Below, piece by piece: positions 7,669 to 16,445 of a DNA stretch of 32,888 bases. Within the stretch, counting starts at the first letter, position 1. Every line of letters starts with the position of its first letter. Made by a program: the position numbers and the translations under genes. Source of the DNA: a bacterium (GTDB lineage: Bacteria > Bacillota > Clostridia > Oscillospirales > Oscillospiraceae). Under the pieces are notes generated by a model. The model did not search any database. It saw only the letters and a list, made by a program, of their open reading frames with translations, and was not told the origin of the DNA. Location of the stretch: the NCBI GenBank assembly GCA_029009095.1, contig JAQXJT010000021.1, forward strand, positions 1-32,888. Reading direction: 5' to 3'.

Positions 7669-9084
7669 ATGCGCAGAACCAAGATCATCTGCACGCTGGG
7701 CCCGGCGGTGGACAGCGAGGAGGCCATGAAAAATCTCATCCTCTCCGGCATGAACGGCGCCCGCTTCAACTTCTCCCACGGCACCCATGAGAGCCAGCTG
7801 GCCACGCTGGAGCGGCTCAACCGGGCGAGGGCGGAGCTGGGCATCCCCGTGGCGGCCATACTGGACACCAAGGGGCCGGAGATCCGGGTGAGAAACTTTG
7901 AAAACGGCAAAGTCACCCTCACGGAGGGGGCGGAGTTCACTCTCACCGGGGAGGACTGTCTCGGCACCGCGGAGCGCGCCTCCGTCACCTACCCCCATTT
8001 GGCCGAAGAGCTGGACGCGGGAGGGCGCATCCTGCTGGACGACGGGCTCATCGAGCTGCGTGTGGAGCGCTGCCAGGGCCCGGAGGTGCACTGCCGGGTC
8101 ATCACCGGCGGCGTGCTCTCCAACCACAAGAGCATCAACATCCCCGACGGGCATATCTCCCTGCCCGCCGTCACCGAACAGGACGAGCGGGATCTGGCCT
8201 TCGCCGCGGAGCATGGCTTCGACTGGGTGGCCGCCTCCTTCATCCGCAGCGCCGCGGATCTGGAGGAGATCCGTGCGGTGCTCCGCCGCCACGGGGGCGA
8301 GGGCATCCGCCTGATGGCCAAGATCGAGAACCGGGAGGGCATCGAGCACCTGGATGAAATTCTGGACTCCGCCGACGCTGTCATGGTGGCCCGGGGCGAT
8401 CTGGGCGTGGAGATCCCCGCTGCGGAGGTGCCCGTACACCAGAAGAGGATGGTGGCCGGGGCTGTGCGCCGGGGCAAGGTGGTGGTCATCGCCACCCAGA
8501 TGCTGGACTCCATGATCCGCAACCCCCGCCCCACCCGGGCGGAGGTCTCCGATGTGGCCAACGCCATCTTCGAGGGAGCCAGCTGCGTGATGCTCTCCGG
8601 GGAGACCGCCTCGGGTGCCTACCCCTTCGAGGCGCTGCGGACTATGGTGGAGGCCGTGGAGGCGGCGGAGAACTCCCTTGTCCCCTGGGAGCGCTTCCGG
8701 GGTCTCCACGATTTCGGCCACGACAGCATCAACGAGGCCATCACCCACGCCTGCTGCACCACCGCCATGGATCTCTCCGCCGAGGCCATCCTCACCATGA
8801 CCCGCAGCGGCCACACCGCCCGGATGGTCGCCCGTTTCCGCCCCGGCTGCCCCATTGTGGCGCTGACCCCCGACGAGCGGGTGGCCCGGCAGCTGGCCAT
8901 CGTCTGGGGCGTCCTGCCCGCCGTGGCGGGGGACGCCGCCAGCACCGACGAGGTCTTTGCCCGCAGCGTGGAGAAGGCGAAGGAGTTGGGCGTGCTCCGG
9001 GCGGGCGACACCGCCGTGATCACCGCCGGGGTGCCGCTGGGCAGGGTGGGCAGCACCAACCTGATCCACGCCGTGGAGGTATAA
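7669..9084 (+). CDS. pyk: Pyruvate kinase
   Basis: A 471-residue glycolytic enzyme converting phosphoenolpyruvate and ADP to pyruvate and ATP. It begins RRTKIICTLGPAVDSEEAM, has the substrate segment MNGARFNFSHGTHE, the lid domain after LDTKGPEIRVRNFE, the active-site signature LMAKIENREGIEHLDEIL with catalytic Lys, VARGDLGVEI for metal and ADP binding, and the C-domain beginning near AEAILTMTRSGHTARMVAR. Length matches the short form; the extra C-terminal PEP-utiliser domain found in many Bacillales enzymes is absent. AGGAGG lies 9 nt before the ATG. Possible promoter words are weak here (TATCAT at 7626). The downstream hairpin serves as terminator. Confidence 0.97.
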   Translation: MRRTKIICTLGPAVDSEEAMKNLILSGMNGARFNFSHGTHESQLATLERLNRARAELGIPVAAILDTKGPEIRVRNFENGKVTLTEGAEFTLTGEDCLGTAERASVTYPHLAEELDAGGRILLDDGLIELRVERCQGPEVHCRVITGGVLSNHKSINIPDGHISLPAVTEQDERDLAFAAEHGFDWVAASFIRSAADLEEIRAVLRRHGGEGIRLMAKIENREGIEHLDEILDSADAVMVARGDLGVEIPAAEVPVHQKRMVAGAVRRGKVVVIATQMLDSMIRNPRPTRAEVSDVANAIFEGASCVMLSGETASGAYPFEALRTMVEAVEAAENSLVPWERFRGLHDFGHDSINEAITHACCTTAMDLSAEAILTMTRSGHTARMVARFRPGCPIVALTPDERVARQLAIVWGVLPAVAGDAASTDEVFARSVEKAKELGVLRAGDTAVITAGVPLGRVGSTNLIHAVEV

Positions 9085-9127
9085 AAGCTCGAAGCGGCAC
9101 AAGCAGGCTCCCCGTGGGCCTGATAAC

Positions 9128-9166
9128 AAAAGAGGGACGGCAGGCAAAGCCTGCCGTCCCTCTTTT
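9128..9166. terminator. Bidirectional terminator after pyk
   Basis: An 18-bp stem (9128-9145 with 9149-9166) with a 3-nt loop, A-rich on the left and T-rich on the right, lies between the convergent pyk and exporter-ATPase genes. Confidence 0.9.
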
Positions 9167-9175
9167 CCGTGATGT

Positions 9176-9943
9176 TTACACCGTCAGAGCGGACTGGTCG
9201 CCGTCCAGAAAGGCCTGGTAGCGCTCGCACACCGCGTTGGTCTCCCCCAGGGCGATCTGGCGGCCATGGTGGAGCCAGAGCACCTTGGTGGACAACTGCC
9301 GCACCTGCTCGAGGGAGTGGGACACCAGCACCGTGGCCGCCCCCGATTGGATGATCTCCTCCATTTTCCGGGCGCTCTTCTCCCGGAAGGCCCCGTCGCC
9401 CACGGAGAGCACCTCGTCGAGGATGAGGATCTCCGGCTCCACCAGAGAGGCGATGGAGAAGGCCAGCCGGGACTGCATTCCCGTGGAGAGCTGCTTGAAG
9501 GGCCTGTCCTGACAGGACTCCAGCTCGGCAAAACGGATGATGTCCCCGTAGGTGTCGTCCATGAATTTTTCCGTGTAGCCCAGCATGGCCCCCCGGAGGT
9601 AGGTATTCTCCCGCACGGTCAGCTCCCCGTCAAAGCCGCTGCCCAGCTCCAGCAGGGCGGAGATGGATCCCCGGCGGACAAAGCTCCCCGCGGAGGGCTC
9701 CATGATGCCGGAGGCCGCTTTCAGCAGCGTGGACTTGCCCGCGCCGTTGGTGCCCACAATGCCCAGCAGTTCCCCCCGCTCCAGCGTGAAGCTCACGCCG
9801 TCCACGGCCTTGAACTTCTCCACGCGGTAGTTGTGGGTCAGTTTGCGGGTGAACCACTCCTTGAGCCCGATATCCCGGAAATCCCCGATCTTGTAGGCGA
9901 TCTCCACATCCCTTGCTTCCAGCAAGATCTTCCCTTCGTTCAT
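9176..9943 (-). CDS. Polysaccharide ABC exporter, ATP-binding subunit (Wzt/TagH-like)
   Basis: A 255-residue ATPase that energises export of a finished lipid-linked glycan. Walker A is GTNGAGKST (about residues 62-70), the signature is LSTGMQSRLAFSIA, Walker B is ILILDEVLSVGD, and a switch His lies in VLVSHSLEQV. The N-terminus with KIGDFRDIGLKEWFTRKL is typical of O-antigen and teichoic acid exporters of the ABC-2 type. It ends soon after the nucleotide-binding domain, so it lacks the C-terminal carbohydrate-binding module that lets some Wzt proteins check chain ends. Last gene of the eight-gene operon, 12 bp after its permease partner. Confidence 0.92.
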   Translation of the reverse strand: MNEGKILLEARDVEIAYKIGDFRDIGLKEWFTRKLTHNYRVEKFKAVDGVSFTLERGELLGIVGTNGAGKSTLLKAASGIMEPSAGSFVRRGSISALLELGSGFDGELTVRENTYLRGAMLGYTEKFMDDTYGDIIRFAELESCQDRPFKQLSTGMQSRLAFSIASLVEPEILILDEVLSVGDGAFREKSARKMEEIIQSGAATVLVSHSLEQVRQLSTKVLWLHHGRQIALGETNAVCERYQAFLDGDQSALTV

Positions 9944-9955
9944 GTCGCTCCCCCC

Positions 9956-10723
9956 TCACACATAGTAGAGAAATTCCTGATTGTACCGTTTGTACATAAT
10001 GCAGCCAATGGCAAAGGCCAGAAGGGCGTAGAGGGCGCAGAGCCCGTGAAGCGCCGGGGAGGGAACCGCTCCGTTCAGCACGATCTGGCGGAAGTAAGTG
10101 ATGTAGACAAAAAGGGGGTTGCAGTAGAGGAGCCTGCGGAACAGGGGCGTAAAGGAGTCCAGCGTGTAGAAGATGGCGGAGACCCACATGATGAGCTGGG
10201 TCATGATGCCCCAAAGATACTGCATATCCCGGAAAAAGACCTGCAGGGCCGAGAGGATCAGTCCCAGGCCGGTGTTGAAGAGGATCATGCACCCGGTGGG
10301 GAACAGCAGCAGCAGGAATTTCCAGCTGAACGGGATGCCCTCGATGGCCACGAAGACGAAGAACACCACCATGGTCAGGGCGAAGTTGATAAGCGAGGAC
10401 ACATTCTGGGAGAAGAGGAAAAGGTACTTGGGCACGTTCACCTTGGTAAAGATGCCGGCGTTGTTCAGCAGGGCGGACATGCCCATGTTGGTGGCATCGG
10501 TGAAATAAGAGAACACCAGCTGCCCGGCAAAGAGATAGATGGCGTAGTGGTTCACATTGTTGCCGAAGAGCCGGGAGAAGACCAGATACATGATGAGGAG
10601 GTTCGCCAGCGGAGAAATGATGCTCCAGGCCATACCCAGCACGGTGCGCTTATACTTTCTCGTGAAGTCCCGCTTCACCAGTTGTTTGAAGAGGAACTTG
10701 TATTTTCTGTATTTTTCCAGCAT
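9956..10723 (-). CDS. Polysaccharide ABC exporter, permease subunit (Wzm/TagG-like)
   Basis: A 255-residue ABC-2 type membrane protein with about six hydrophobic helices. The N-terminal amphipathic segment FLFKQLVKRDFTRKYKRTVLG followed by MAWSIISPLANLLIMYLVFS is characteristic of Wzm/TagG/RfbA permeases. It forms the membrane channel of the exporter with the downstream ATPase and flips lipid-linked polysaccharide outward. The ribosome site GAGGAG overlaps the end of the rmd-like gene (stop 12 bp upstream of the ATG), so expression is coupled. Specificity cannot be read. Confidence 0.92.
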   Translation of the reverse strand: MLEKYRKYKFLFKQLVKRDFTRKYKRTVLGMAWSIISPLANLLIMYLVFSRLFGNNVNHYAIYLFAGQLVFSYFTDATNMGMSALLNNAGIFTKVNVPKYLFLFSQNVSSLINFALTMVVFFVFVAIEGIPFSWKFLLLLFPTGCMILFNTGLGLILSALQVFFRDMQYLWGIMTQLIMWVSAIFYTLDSFTPLFRRLLYCNPLFVYITYFRQIVLNGAVPSPALHGLCALYALLAFAIGCIMYKRYNQEFLYYV

Positions 10724-10734
10724 ATTTCCACTCC

Positions 10735-11673
10735 TCAGATGTTTTTCCGCCAGAAATTCAGGGTATCGCGGACGGTGTCCCTGAGCGGGATCTCCGGCGT
10801 CCAGCCGGTGGCCTCCCGCAGCCGGCGGGTGTCCGCCACATTCAGCGGCGCGTCGATGGGCCGGAAGCGGCTCTCGTCCACCTCCACCCGGATCTCCCGG
10901 GGGGAGAGGGAGAGGATCATGTCCAGCATCTCCCGAACCGCCACGGCCTCACCGCGGCCCACATTGTACACCGCCCCCGTCTCGCCCTTTTCCATCAGCA
11001 GCACATAGGCGCGTACCACGTCCCGCACATCGGTGAAATCCCGTCTCGCGCTGAGATTGCCCACCCGGATCACGGCCTCGCCTTCGCCTTTTTCCAGCAG
11101 CGCCGTCTGGCGGCAGAAGTCCGAGATCACGAAGTCCGCCGCCTGTCCCGGCCCGATGTGGTTGAACGAGCGGGTGCAGAGCACATCCAGCCCGTAGGCC
11201 CGGGCGTAGAGGGAGCCGATCATCTCCTGGCAGACCTTGCTGGCCGCGTAGATGTTGCCCGGCCGGGGAGTCTGCTCCTCCCGGATGGGGCACTCCGCCT
11301 CCGTCACGCTGCCGTACTCCTCGCTGGAGCCGACAAGCAGGATGCGGGGCGGCTTCGCCATCTTCCTAGCGGCCTCCAGAAGATGCACCGTGCCCTTGAT
11401 GTTTACATCCACGGTCAGGGCCGGCTCCTTCCAGGAGAGGGCTGCCGAGGACTGGGCCGCCAGATGGAACAGCGCGTCCGGCGCGCACCTTTCCAGCAGC
11501 GCCGCCACGGCCTCTCCGTCCAGAATGTCCAGCACGGCGCTTTCGTCACAGTCCACCCCCTCGGGGGCGGCGCGGGAGCCGGTAACGGTCACATGCCAGC
11601 CCTCCCGACGGAGCCGGGCGGCGAGATAGCGGCCCACAAAGCCGCCCCCGCCCAGGATCAGCGCTCTTTTCAT
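10735..11673 (-). CDS. Rmd-like GDP-6-deoxy-D-mannose reductase
   Basis: A 312-residue extended short-chain dehydrogenase most like Rmd, which reduces GDP-4-dehydro-6-deoxy-D-mannose to GDP-D-rhamnose. Motifs are LILGGGGFVGRYLA (nucleotide-binding loop), VGSSEEYG with the catalytic Ser, YAASKVCQE for Tyr-x3-Lys, SFNHIGPGQAADFV, RRDFTDVRDVVRAY and the ending LNVADTRRLREATGW; the HIGPGQ and DFTDVRDVVRAY blocks are strong Rmd features. It sits between glycosyltransferases and the exporter, the arrangement seen in D-rhamnan clusters. The partner Gmd that makes its substrate is not in this window. A different 4-keto-6-deoxy sugar reductase is the main alternative. The start overlaps the preceding stop as ATGA. 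Confidence 0.75.
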   Translation of the reverse strand: MKRALILGGGGFVGRYLAARLRREGWHVTVTGSRAAPEGVDCDESAVLDILDGEAVAALLERCAPDALFHLAAQSSAALSWKEPALTVDVNIKGTVHLLEAARKMAKPPRILLVGSSEEYGSVTEAECPIREEQTPRPGNIYAASKVCQEMIGSLYARAYGLDVLCTRSFNHIGPGQAADFVISDFCRQTALLEKGEGEAVIRVGNLSARRDFTDVRDVVRAYVLLMEKGETGAVYNVGRGEAVAVREMLDMILSLSPREIRVEVDESRFRPIDAPLNVADTRRLREATGWTPEIPLRDTVRDTLNFWRKNI

Positions 11674-12743
11674 CCTCTCACCGCTCCCTTCTCAAGCTCG
11701 GGGAAAAAGCCGTGGTCTTTCAGGATTCTTCCCAGAGTATCACGGATCTTATCCGCCTTGAAATTCTCCAGCCGCCGCCGCTGCGAGGCGACGACCTCCT
11801 GCCGCAGCGCCTCGTCAAAGAGCAGCGCGTCCATGACCCGCGCCAGCTCCGGGAGGGACTTGCTCCGGAACACCACGCCGCTCCCGCCCAGCGTCTCGGG
11901 CACCGCCGCGGCGTCAAAGGCCAGCACGGGCAGGTCAAAGAGCATACTCTCCAGCAGCGGTACGCAAAAGCCCTCATGCTCGCTCATGCACAAAAAGAGG
12001 TGGCTGCCCCGGTAGGCCGCGATCAGCTGCGCCATGGGCACCCGCCCCAGCCACAGCAGCTCCACGGAGAGCTTCGCGGCGAGCTCGCGGAGCGCGCGGC
12101 AGTAGCGCGTCATGCTCTCATCCCCCGCCATCACCACCCGGCAGGGGGTGTGGGTGGCCGCGGCATAGTAATCCGCCGCCAGAAGCACATCCTCGATGCG
12201 TTTATTGGGCGCTTTGCGTCCCACGAAGAGGATATTCTTTTTCCCGTCGGAGAGCTTCTGCAAAAGGTTTTCATCCGGCGCTTCTTCGTAGCGCCGCCCG
12301 TCGAGCAGGATGGGCAGCACGCTCACATCCCCGCAGCCCATGCCCCGCAGCTCCCCGGCGCTGTACTCCGAGCTGGCCAGGGCGAAGGAGAGCGTGGGCA
12401 ATATCTCCCGCAGCTGCTGGCGGCCCCAGCGGGCCGCGTCCGCCAGGCGGACGTCGTAGGGTTCGAAAAACTCCGGGGGGGTGATGTTCTGATAGACGAT
12501 GGCCTTTTTGCAGTGCTGCGCGGCGAACCATTCGTTCAGCGGGGAGCCGATGCTGTACTCGTACAGCAGCAGATCCTCCTCCCCCAGCGCTCCGGGCAAA
12601 TCGCGCACATGTACCGTGCCGCCCCCCTGCCCCACGCAGAGGGCGGTGTCGTAGCCCAGCTCCCGCATGGCGCCGTCCAGGGCGCGGACATGGTCGGAGA
12701 TGGCGTCTCCGGGCAGAAGGTTTTCCGTGAGCTGACAGATCAT
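11670..12743 (-). CDS. GT4-family glycosyltransferase, third copy of the repeated domain
   Basis: A 357-residue retaining GT-B glycosyltransferase. It opens MICQLTENLLPGDAISDHV, has YEYSIGSPLNEW, KAIVYQNITPPEFFEPY, NILFVGRKAPNKRIEDVL for the donor domain and MSEHEGFCVPLLESM (about residue 256) holding the catalytic E-x7-E pair. All these blocks recur in both halves of the double glycosyltransferase at 14289-16445, so three related domains lie in one operon. The start at 12743 overlaps the stop of the coiled-coil gene as ATGA; the open frame further upstream reads over that gene and is not real. Donor sugar unknown; D-rhamnose or mannose from a GDP-sugar would fit the Rmd-like neighbour. Confidence 0.85.
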   Translation of the reverse strand: MICQLTENLLPGDAISDHVRALDGAMRELGYDTALCVGQGGGTVHVRDLPGALGEEDLLLYEYSIGSPLNEWFAAQHCKKAIVYQNITPPEFFEPYDVRLADAARWGRQQLREILPTLSFALASSEYSAGELRGMGCGDVSVLPILLDGRRYEEAPDENLLQKLSDGKKNILFVGRKAPNKRIEDVLLAADYYAAATHTPCRVVMAGDESMTRYCRALRELAAKLSVELLWLGRVPMAQLIAAYRGSHLFLCMSEHEGFCVPLLESMLFDLPVLAFDAAAVPETLGGSGVVFRSKSLPELARVMDALLFDEALRQEVVASQRRRLENFKADKIRDTLGRILKDHGFFPELEKGAVRG

Positions 12744-13090
12744 TCTCTCTCCGTCTCCTTCATCCGCCGTACTTCCTCTTCCAGCTCCTCGATGCGTGCC
12801 AGCAGCGCCCGGTTCACCGCGTTCTGCCGAGCGATCAGCGGCTCGGCGTACCACCGCAGGCAGCGCCGGAGACAGCGGCGGAGGAATTTCCGCGCCGCGC
12901 CCAGCTCCTCCCCGTATGGCTCCACGGGCACCTCCGCGCCCACGGTGACAGGGGTGCCGCTTTCCTTCCGCTCCGTGCGGAACGCGGCCCTCTTCTCCTC
13001 CCACGCCGCCGCGTCGGGCAGCGACACGCTGAGTTCATGGCCAGAGAGCCGCTCGCGCACCTCGGTCTTTTCGCTGATAAAACCGTCCAA
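12740..13090 (-). CDS. Small coiled-coil protein of the glycan operon, copy 2
   Basis: About 116 residues, no known enzyme domain. The centre has a basic amphipathic block RKFLRRCLRRCLRWYAEPL followed by IARQNAVNRALLARIEELEEEVRRM, a predicted coiled coil to the C-terminus. The same order occurs in the protein at 16442-16927, and a similar basic-helix plus coiled-coil module is known to me as the N-terminal part of methyltransferases in clostridial glycan loci. No ATG is available: TTG at 13090 is preferred because AGGGGGAG lies about 5 nt upstream and the product then begins MDG like the paralogue. A TTG at 13108 overlapping the previous stop (TTGA) is the alternative. Role inferred as scaffold or membrane-attached length gauge. 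Confidence 0.7.
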   Translation of the reverse strand: MDGFISEKTEVRERLSGHELSVSLPDAAAWEEKRAAFRTERKESGTPVTVGAEVPVEPYGEELGAARKFLRRCLRRCLRWYAEPLIARQNAVNRALLARIEELEEEVRRMKETERE

Positions 13091-13104
13091 TGGGTCTCCC
13101 CCTT

Positions 13105-14292
13105 TCAATCCTCCGCGCTCACCAGCTCGATCAGCCCCCGGAGCCGGGCAAGGATGGCGCTCCAGTTGTAGCGCTCCGCCACGTAGCGCCGCCCGTTTTC
13201 ACACATCTGCGCGTACTCCGCAGGGTGGGTCAGCAGGTAGCGGAGGGCGCCGCAGAACTCGTCCGCGTCCCGGAACCACAGCCCCGCTTTGGAGATCACC
13301 GCGTGGTCCCGCAGCACCTCGCACTCCCCGTTCACCAACACCGGCCGCCCCATCATCAGGCTCTCCAGCACCACGATGGAGAGGCTCTCGAACCGGGAGG
13401 CCAGAGCAAAGGCCACGGAGGAGGCCATCAGGGCGTACTTCTCCTCCTCGCTCACGAAGCCCAGCGCCAGCAGATCCTCCCGCTGGGGCAGGGGCATATC
13501 CACCTTGCCGGTGAGCACCAGCATCAGCTCGCCGCCGAAGCGGCGCTTGTAGGCGGCAAAGTAATCGATGAGCCTGTCGCAGCCTTTGGCGCCCTCCACC
13601 CGGCCGCAGTAGAGCACATAAGGCCGGGTAATGCCGAAACGCTCGCGGATGTCCGGCAGCAGCCCGGCGGGGTACTCCACCCCCGCGCCGATGGTGATGG
13701 ACGGTTTCCCGGCGGTCTCCAGAAAGAGGCTGTCCACAAATCGGTGTTCAGCCTCGCTGTTGTACACAAAGCCCCGGGCGTATTCGAAGATCTCCCGGTA
13801 GCAGGCGAAATACATACTCCACTCGTCGTGGGCCGTGGGGATCAGGATGGATCTTCCGGGGAACCTGGGCAGACCCACCGCCGTCAGATAGAAGAGGTAG
13901 GTCATGAACAGCACCACCTTGTACTCCCCGGCGTGCTCGCAGAGGTAGTCGATGGCGCCGTCGGCCACGGGTCCCTGCACCCGCAGCCACTCCTCGATCT
14001 CCTCCTCCGTCCTGCCGCTGCCCTTGGCGGTGAGCTGCTGGGAGAGCTGGAAGAACCGGCCCAGATCCCGCTCCCGTGACACGGGGAAACGGCGCACGGT
14101 GACGCCGTGGAGCGTGCTCACCCCCGGGGCGTGGTCGTTCCGCCAGGTGAGATGGTCGATGGCGCAGGTGGTGATCACTTCCACATCGTAGTATGGGGTC
14201 AGCCGCTCGGCGTACATCCTGCACTCGGACTCGCTGCCGCCGATGACCTCCTCCCCGTAGCGCTGCACCACAAAGGCGATCTTCTCTTTCAT
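13105..14292 (-). CDS. GT4-family glycosyltransferase
   Basis: A 395-residue GT-B enzyme not closely similar to the repeated family beside it. It begins MKEKIAFVVQRYGEEVIGGSE, the glycine-rich acceptor-side loop of GT4 enzymes. The donor domain has YVLYCGRVEGAKGCDRLIDYF, and the E-x7-E catalytic pair is in RFESLSIVVLESLMMGRPV (about residues 298-306). A cytosolic retaining transferase, probably adding one sugar of the exported polysaccharide. The ATG at 14292 overlaps the previous stop (ATGA); the open frame further upstream covers the neighbouring gene in another frame. Downstream lies the TTG-started coiled-coil gene. Confidence 0.87.
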   Translation of the reverse strand: MKEKIAFVVQRYGEEVIGGSESECRMYAERLTPYYDVEVITTCAIDHLTWRNDHAPGVSTLHGVTVRRFPVSRERDLGRFFQLSQQLTAKGSGRTEEEIEEWLRVQGPVADGAIDYLCEHAGEYKVVLFMTYLFYLTAVGLPRFPGRSILIPTAHDEWSMYFACYREIFEYARGFVYNSEAEHRFVDSLFLETAGKPSITIGAGVEYPAGLLPDIRERFGITRPYVLYCGRVEGAKGCDRLIDYFAAYKRRFGGELMLVLTGKVDMPLPQREDLLALGFVSEEEKYALMASSVAFALASRFESLSIVVLESLMMGRPVLVNGECEVLRDHAVISKAGLWFRDADEFCGALRYLLTHPAEYAQMCENGRRYVAERYNWSAILARLRGLIELVSAED

Positions 14293-16445
14293 CTCTCTCC
14301 CTCCAGCACCTCCGCGAAGAGGGCCCTGTCCTGCCCGAAGATCCTGTCCCAGGCAAAGTCCCGCAGCCGCAGCCGCTGTCCGCGGAGCACCTCTTCCCGG
14401 TACGCCCCGTCCCGGCGCAGCCGGTCCATGGCCTCCGCCGCCCGCTCCGCGTCGCCGTCCGGCAGCAGCACGCCGCTGCCGCCCAGCGTATCCGGCACCG
14501 CCGCCGCGGCCCGGGCCACGATGGGCACATCGAAATACATGGCCTCCGCCAGCGGCACGCAAAAGCCCTCGTGCTCGCTCATACATAAAAACACATGGGC
14601 CGTCCGGTACAGGGCCAGCAGCTCCTCAAAGGCCACCTTGCCCGTGAGCTCGATGCCCTCCCCGCCGAGCCGGGCGATATAGGCCCGGAGGCGGTTGGTG
14701 TAAGCGGGCAGCGCATCGTCCGCTCCCGCCAAAATGAGACGGGCGGTGGGATCAAATCGTTCCCGGTAACACGCGAAGGCGCGCACCGCGTCCTCGAATT
14801 TCTTGTTGGGAGCCACCCGGCCCACGAAGAGGATGTTCGTCCGCCCGTCGCCGTAGCGGCGGAGGGTGCTCTCCCGGGGGGGCGCGTCATACTCCTCCAG
14901 GGGCAGCAGCAGCGGCAGCACCTCCACCTGCCCGACCCCCATGGCAAGCAGCTCCCGCCTGTCGTATTCGGACACGGCAAAGACCCGGTCCGCCTTCGCC
15001 GCCAGTCCCGCCGCCATGGCCCGCCCTTTCCGGCAGGCGGCGGCCATGGGAGCGCTGTAGGGGGCCGGGAACTCCGGCGGGGTCACCGAGTGGTAGATCA
15101 GCACCTTTTTGCACCGCAGCGCGGCGAAACACTCCGCCATCTTCTCACCCATGGCGAAATGGAACACCGCCACATCCTCTTTCCGAAGCTCCGGCGGAGT
15201 CTCGCTGCACCGCACCGCGGCGCGCAGCAGGGGATCGGGGCACTCGTAGCACCACACATCCTCCCGCACAGGGAAGGTGCGCAGCACCTGCCGCAGCGCC
15301 AGCGCATCGCCGCTCACCGCGTCCCCCCGGCTCAGCCGGGGCAGCATCTGCACCACCCTCCGCTTTCTCTCCGGGCGCGGCGCGGCCAGAAAGGCGGCAA
15401 ACAGCCCGCAAAAGCGCCCCTCGGCCGCTTCCCCGGACAGCTCGCCCAGTCGCCTCTTCTCCTTTTCCCGCAGCTCCCGCCGGAGGGCTTCGTCCCGCAC
15501 CGCCCGGTGCAGCGCCGCGGCGGCCTTCTCCGGGTCGCCGTCCTCCAGCAGTATGCCCGCGTCCCCCAGCGTCTCCCCCACGGCGGCGGCATTTCGGGCC
15601 ACCACGGGCAGGGAGAACACCATGCTCTCCAGCAGCGGCACGCAGAAGCCCTCGTGCTCGCTCATACACAGCAGCGCGTGGGCCGTCCGGTAGAGGGCAA
15701 GGAGCTGAGAAAAAGAGATATGCCCGGTGAATTTCACATTTTTCACGCCCAAAGCCCGGGTATAGTCCCAGAGGCGCTTCTTATAGGCCCCGATGCCGTC
15801 CGACCCGGCCAGGATCAGCCGGGCGGTGGGGTCGTAGCGCCGCTGGTAGCAGGCAAAGGCCCGGATCACATCCTCCTGCTTCTTGTTGGGAGCCACCCGG
15901 CCCACAAAGAGGATGTTCGTTCGCCCGTCGCCGTACTTTTTCAGCGTGCGCTCGTCGGCGGGGGCGGCGTAGTCCTCCAGCGGCACCAGCACCGGGCACA
16001 CGTCGATGGGGCAGGTATAGCCCGCCTGCCGCAGTCCCTGCCGGTTGAAATCCGAGTCGGCGATGGCGTAGTCGAACCACTCCCGCATCCGCTCCAGCTC
16101 CGCGTAACCCTCCCGGCAGGCCCGGGTGTACTCGGCGCTGTAGGGAGCGAAATACCGGGGCGGCGTGATGTTGTGGTAGACCATCACCTTGCGGCAGCGC
16201 AGCTCGTCGATGCGCAGCGAAACGGGGGAGCCGATGGACATGTGGTAGATCAGCACGTCCTCCTCCCCCAGCGAGGGGAGCTGCCGGGCGTCTTTCACCA
16301 TCCCCTCCGGGAGGCCCGGCAGGCTCCGCTCAGCGTAGATGCGGCTGTTGGCGTCCCAGCGCCGCAGCAGACGGCACAGCGCCAGCGCGTCGTTGCTCAC
16401 CGCGTCCCCGGGGACGATGGTGGGCATCAGCTGGACAATTCTCAT
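14289..16445 (-). CDS. Tandem double GT4 glycosyltransferase (internal duplication)
   Basis: A 718-residue protein made of two complete GT-B glycosyltransferases joined head to tail. Half one (about 1-355) starts MRIVQLMPTIVPGDAVSNDA; half two (about 370-718) starts RRVVQMLPRLSRGDAVSGDA. Each half has a KKVLIYHSVTPPE-type segment, NILFVGRVAPNKK and an MSEHEGFCVPL block with an intact E-x7-E pair (near residues 265 and 625), so both look active. The DNA is duplicated as well: 14801-14855 and 15881-15935 match almost perfectly with a ~1.08-kb offset. The linker is short (APRPERKRR). The start overlaps the coiled-coil gene stop as ATGA. It probably adds two consecutive or alternating linkages of a repeating glycan. 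Confidence 0.9.
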   Translation of the reverse strand: MRIVQLMPTIVPGDAVSNDALALCRLLRRWDANSRIYAERSLPGLPEGMVKDARQLPSLGEEDVLIYHMSIGSPVSLRIDELRCRKVMVYHNITPPRYFAPYSAEYTRACREGYAELERMREWFDYAIADSDFNRQGLRQAGYTCPIDVCPVLVPLEDYAAPADERTLKKYGDGRTNILFVGRVAPNKKQEDVIRAFACYQRRYDPTARLILAGSDGIGAYKKRLWDYTRALGVKNVKFTGHISFSQLLALYRTAHALLCMSEHEGFCVPLLESMVFSLPVVARNAAAVGETLGDAGILLEDGDPEKAAAALHRAVRDEALRRELREKEKRRLGELSGEAAEGRFCGLFAAFLAAPRPERKRRVVQMLPRLSRGDAVSGDALALRQVLRTFPVREDVWCYECPDPLLRAAVRCSETPPELRKEDVAVFHFAMGEKMAECFAALRCKKVLIYHSVTPPEFPAPYSAPMAAACRKGRAMAAGLAAKADRVFAVSEYDRRELLAMGVGQVEVLPLLLPLEEYDAPPRESTLRRYGDGRTNILFVGRVAPNKKFEDAVRAFACYRERFDPTARLILAGADDALPAYTNRLRAYIARLGGEGIELTGKVAFEELLALYRTAHVFLCMSEHEGFCVPLAEAMYFDVPIVARAAAAVPDTLGGSGVLLPDGDAERAAEAMDRLRRDGAYREEVLRGQRLRLRDFAWDRIFGQDRALFAEVLEGER

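Noticed and set aside
9266-11008. Long open frame on the plus strand opposite the ABC exporter genes
   Set aside because: It is antisense to clearly conserved ABC transporter genes and has low-complexity His/Gly/Gln-rich sequence; high GC content makes such frames common here.
14799-15935. Direct repeats ~1.08 kb apart as a mobile element or CRISPR
   Set aside because: They are the conserved donor-site codons of the two duplicated glycosyltransferase halves; no CRISPR array, transposase or integrase was found in the window.
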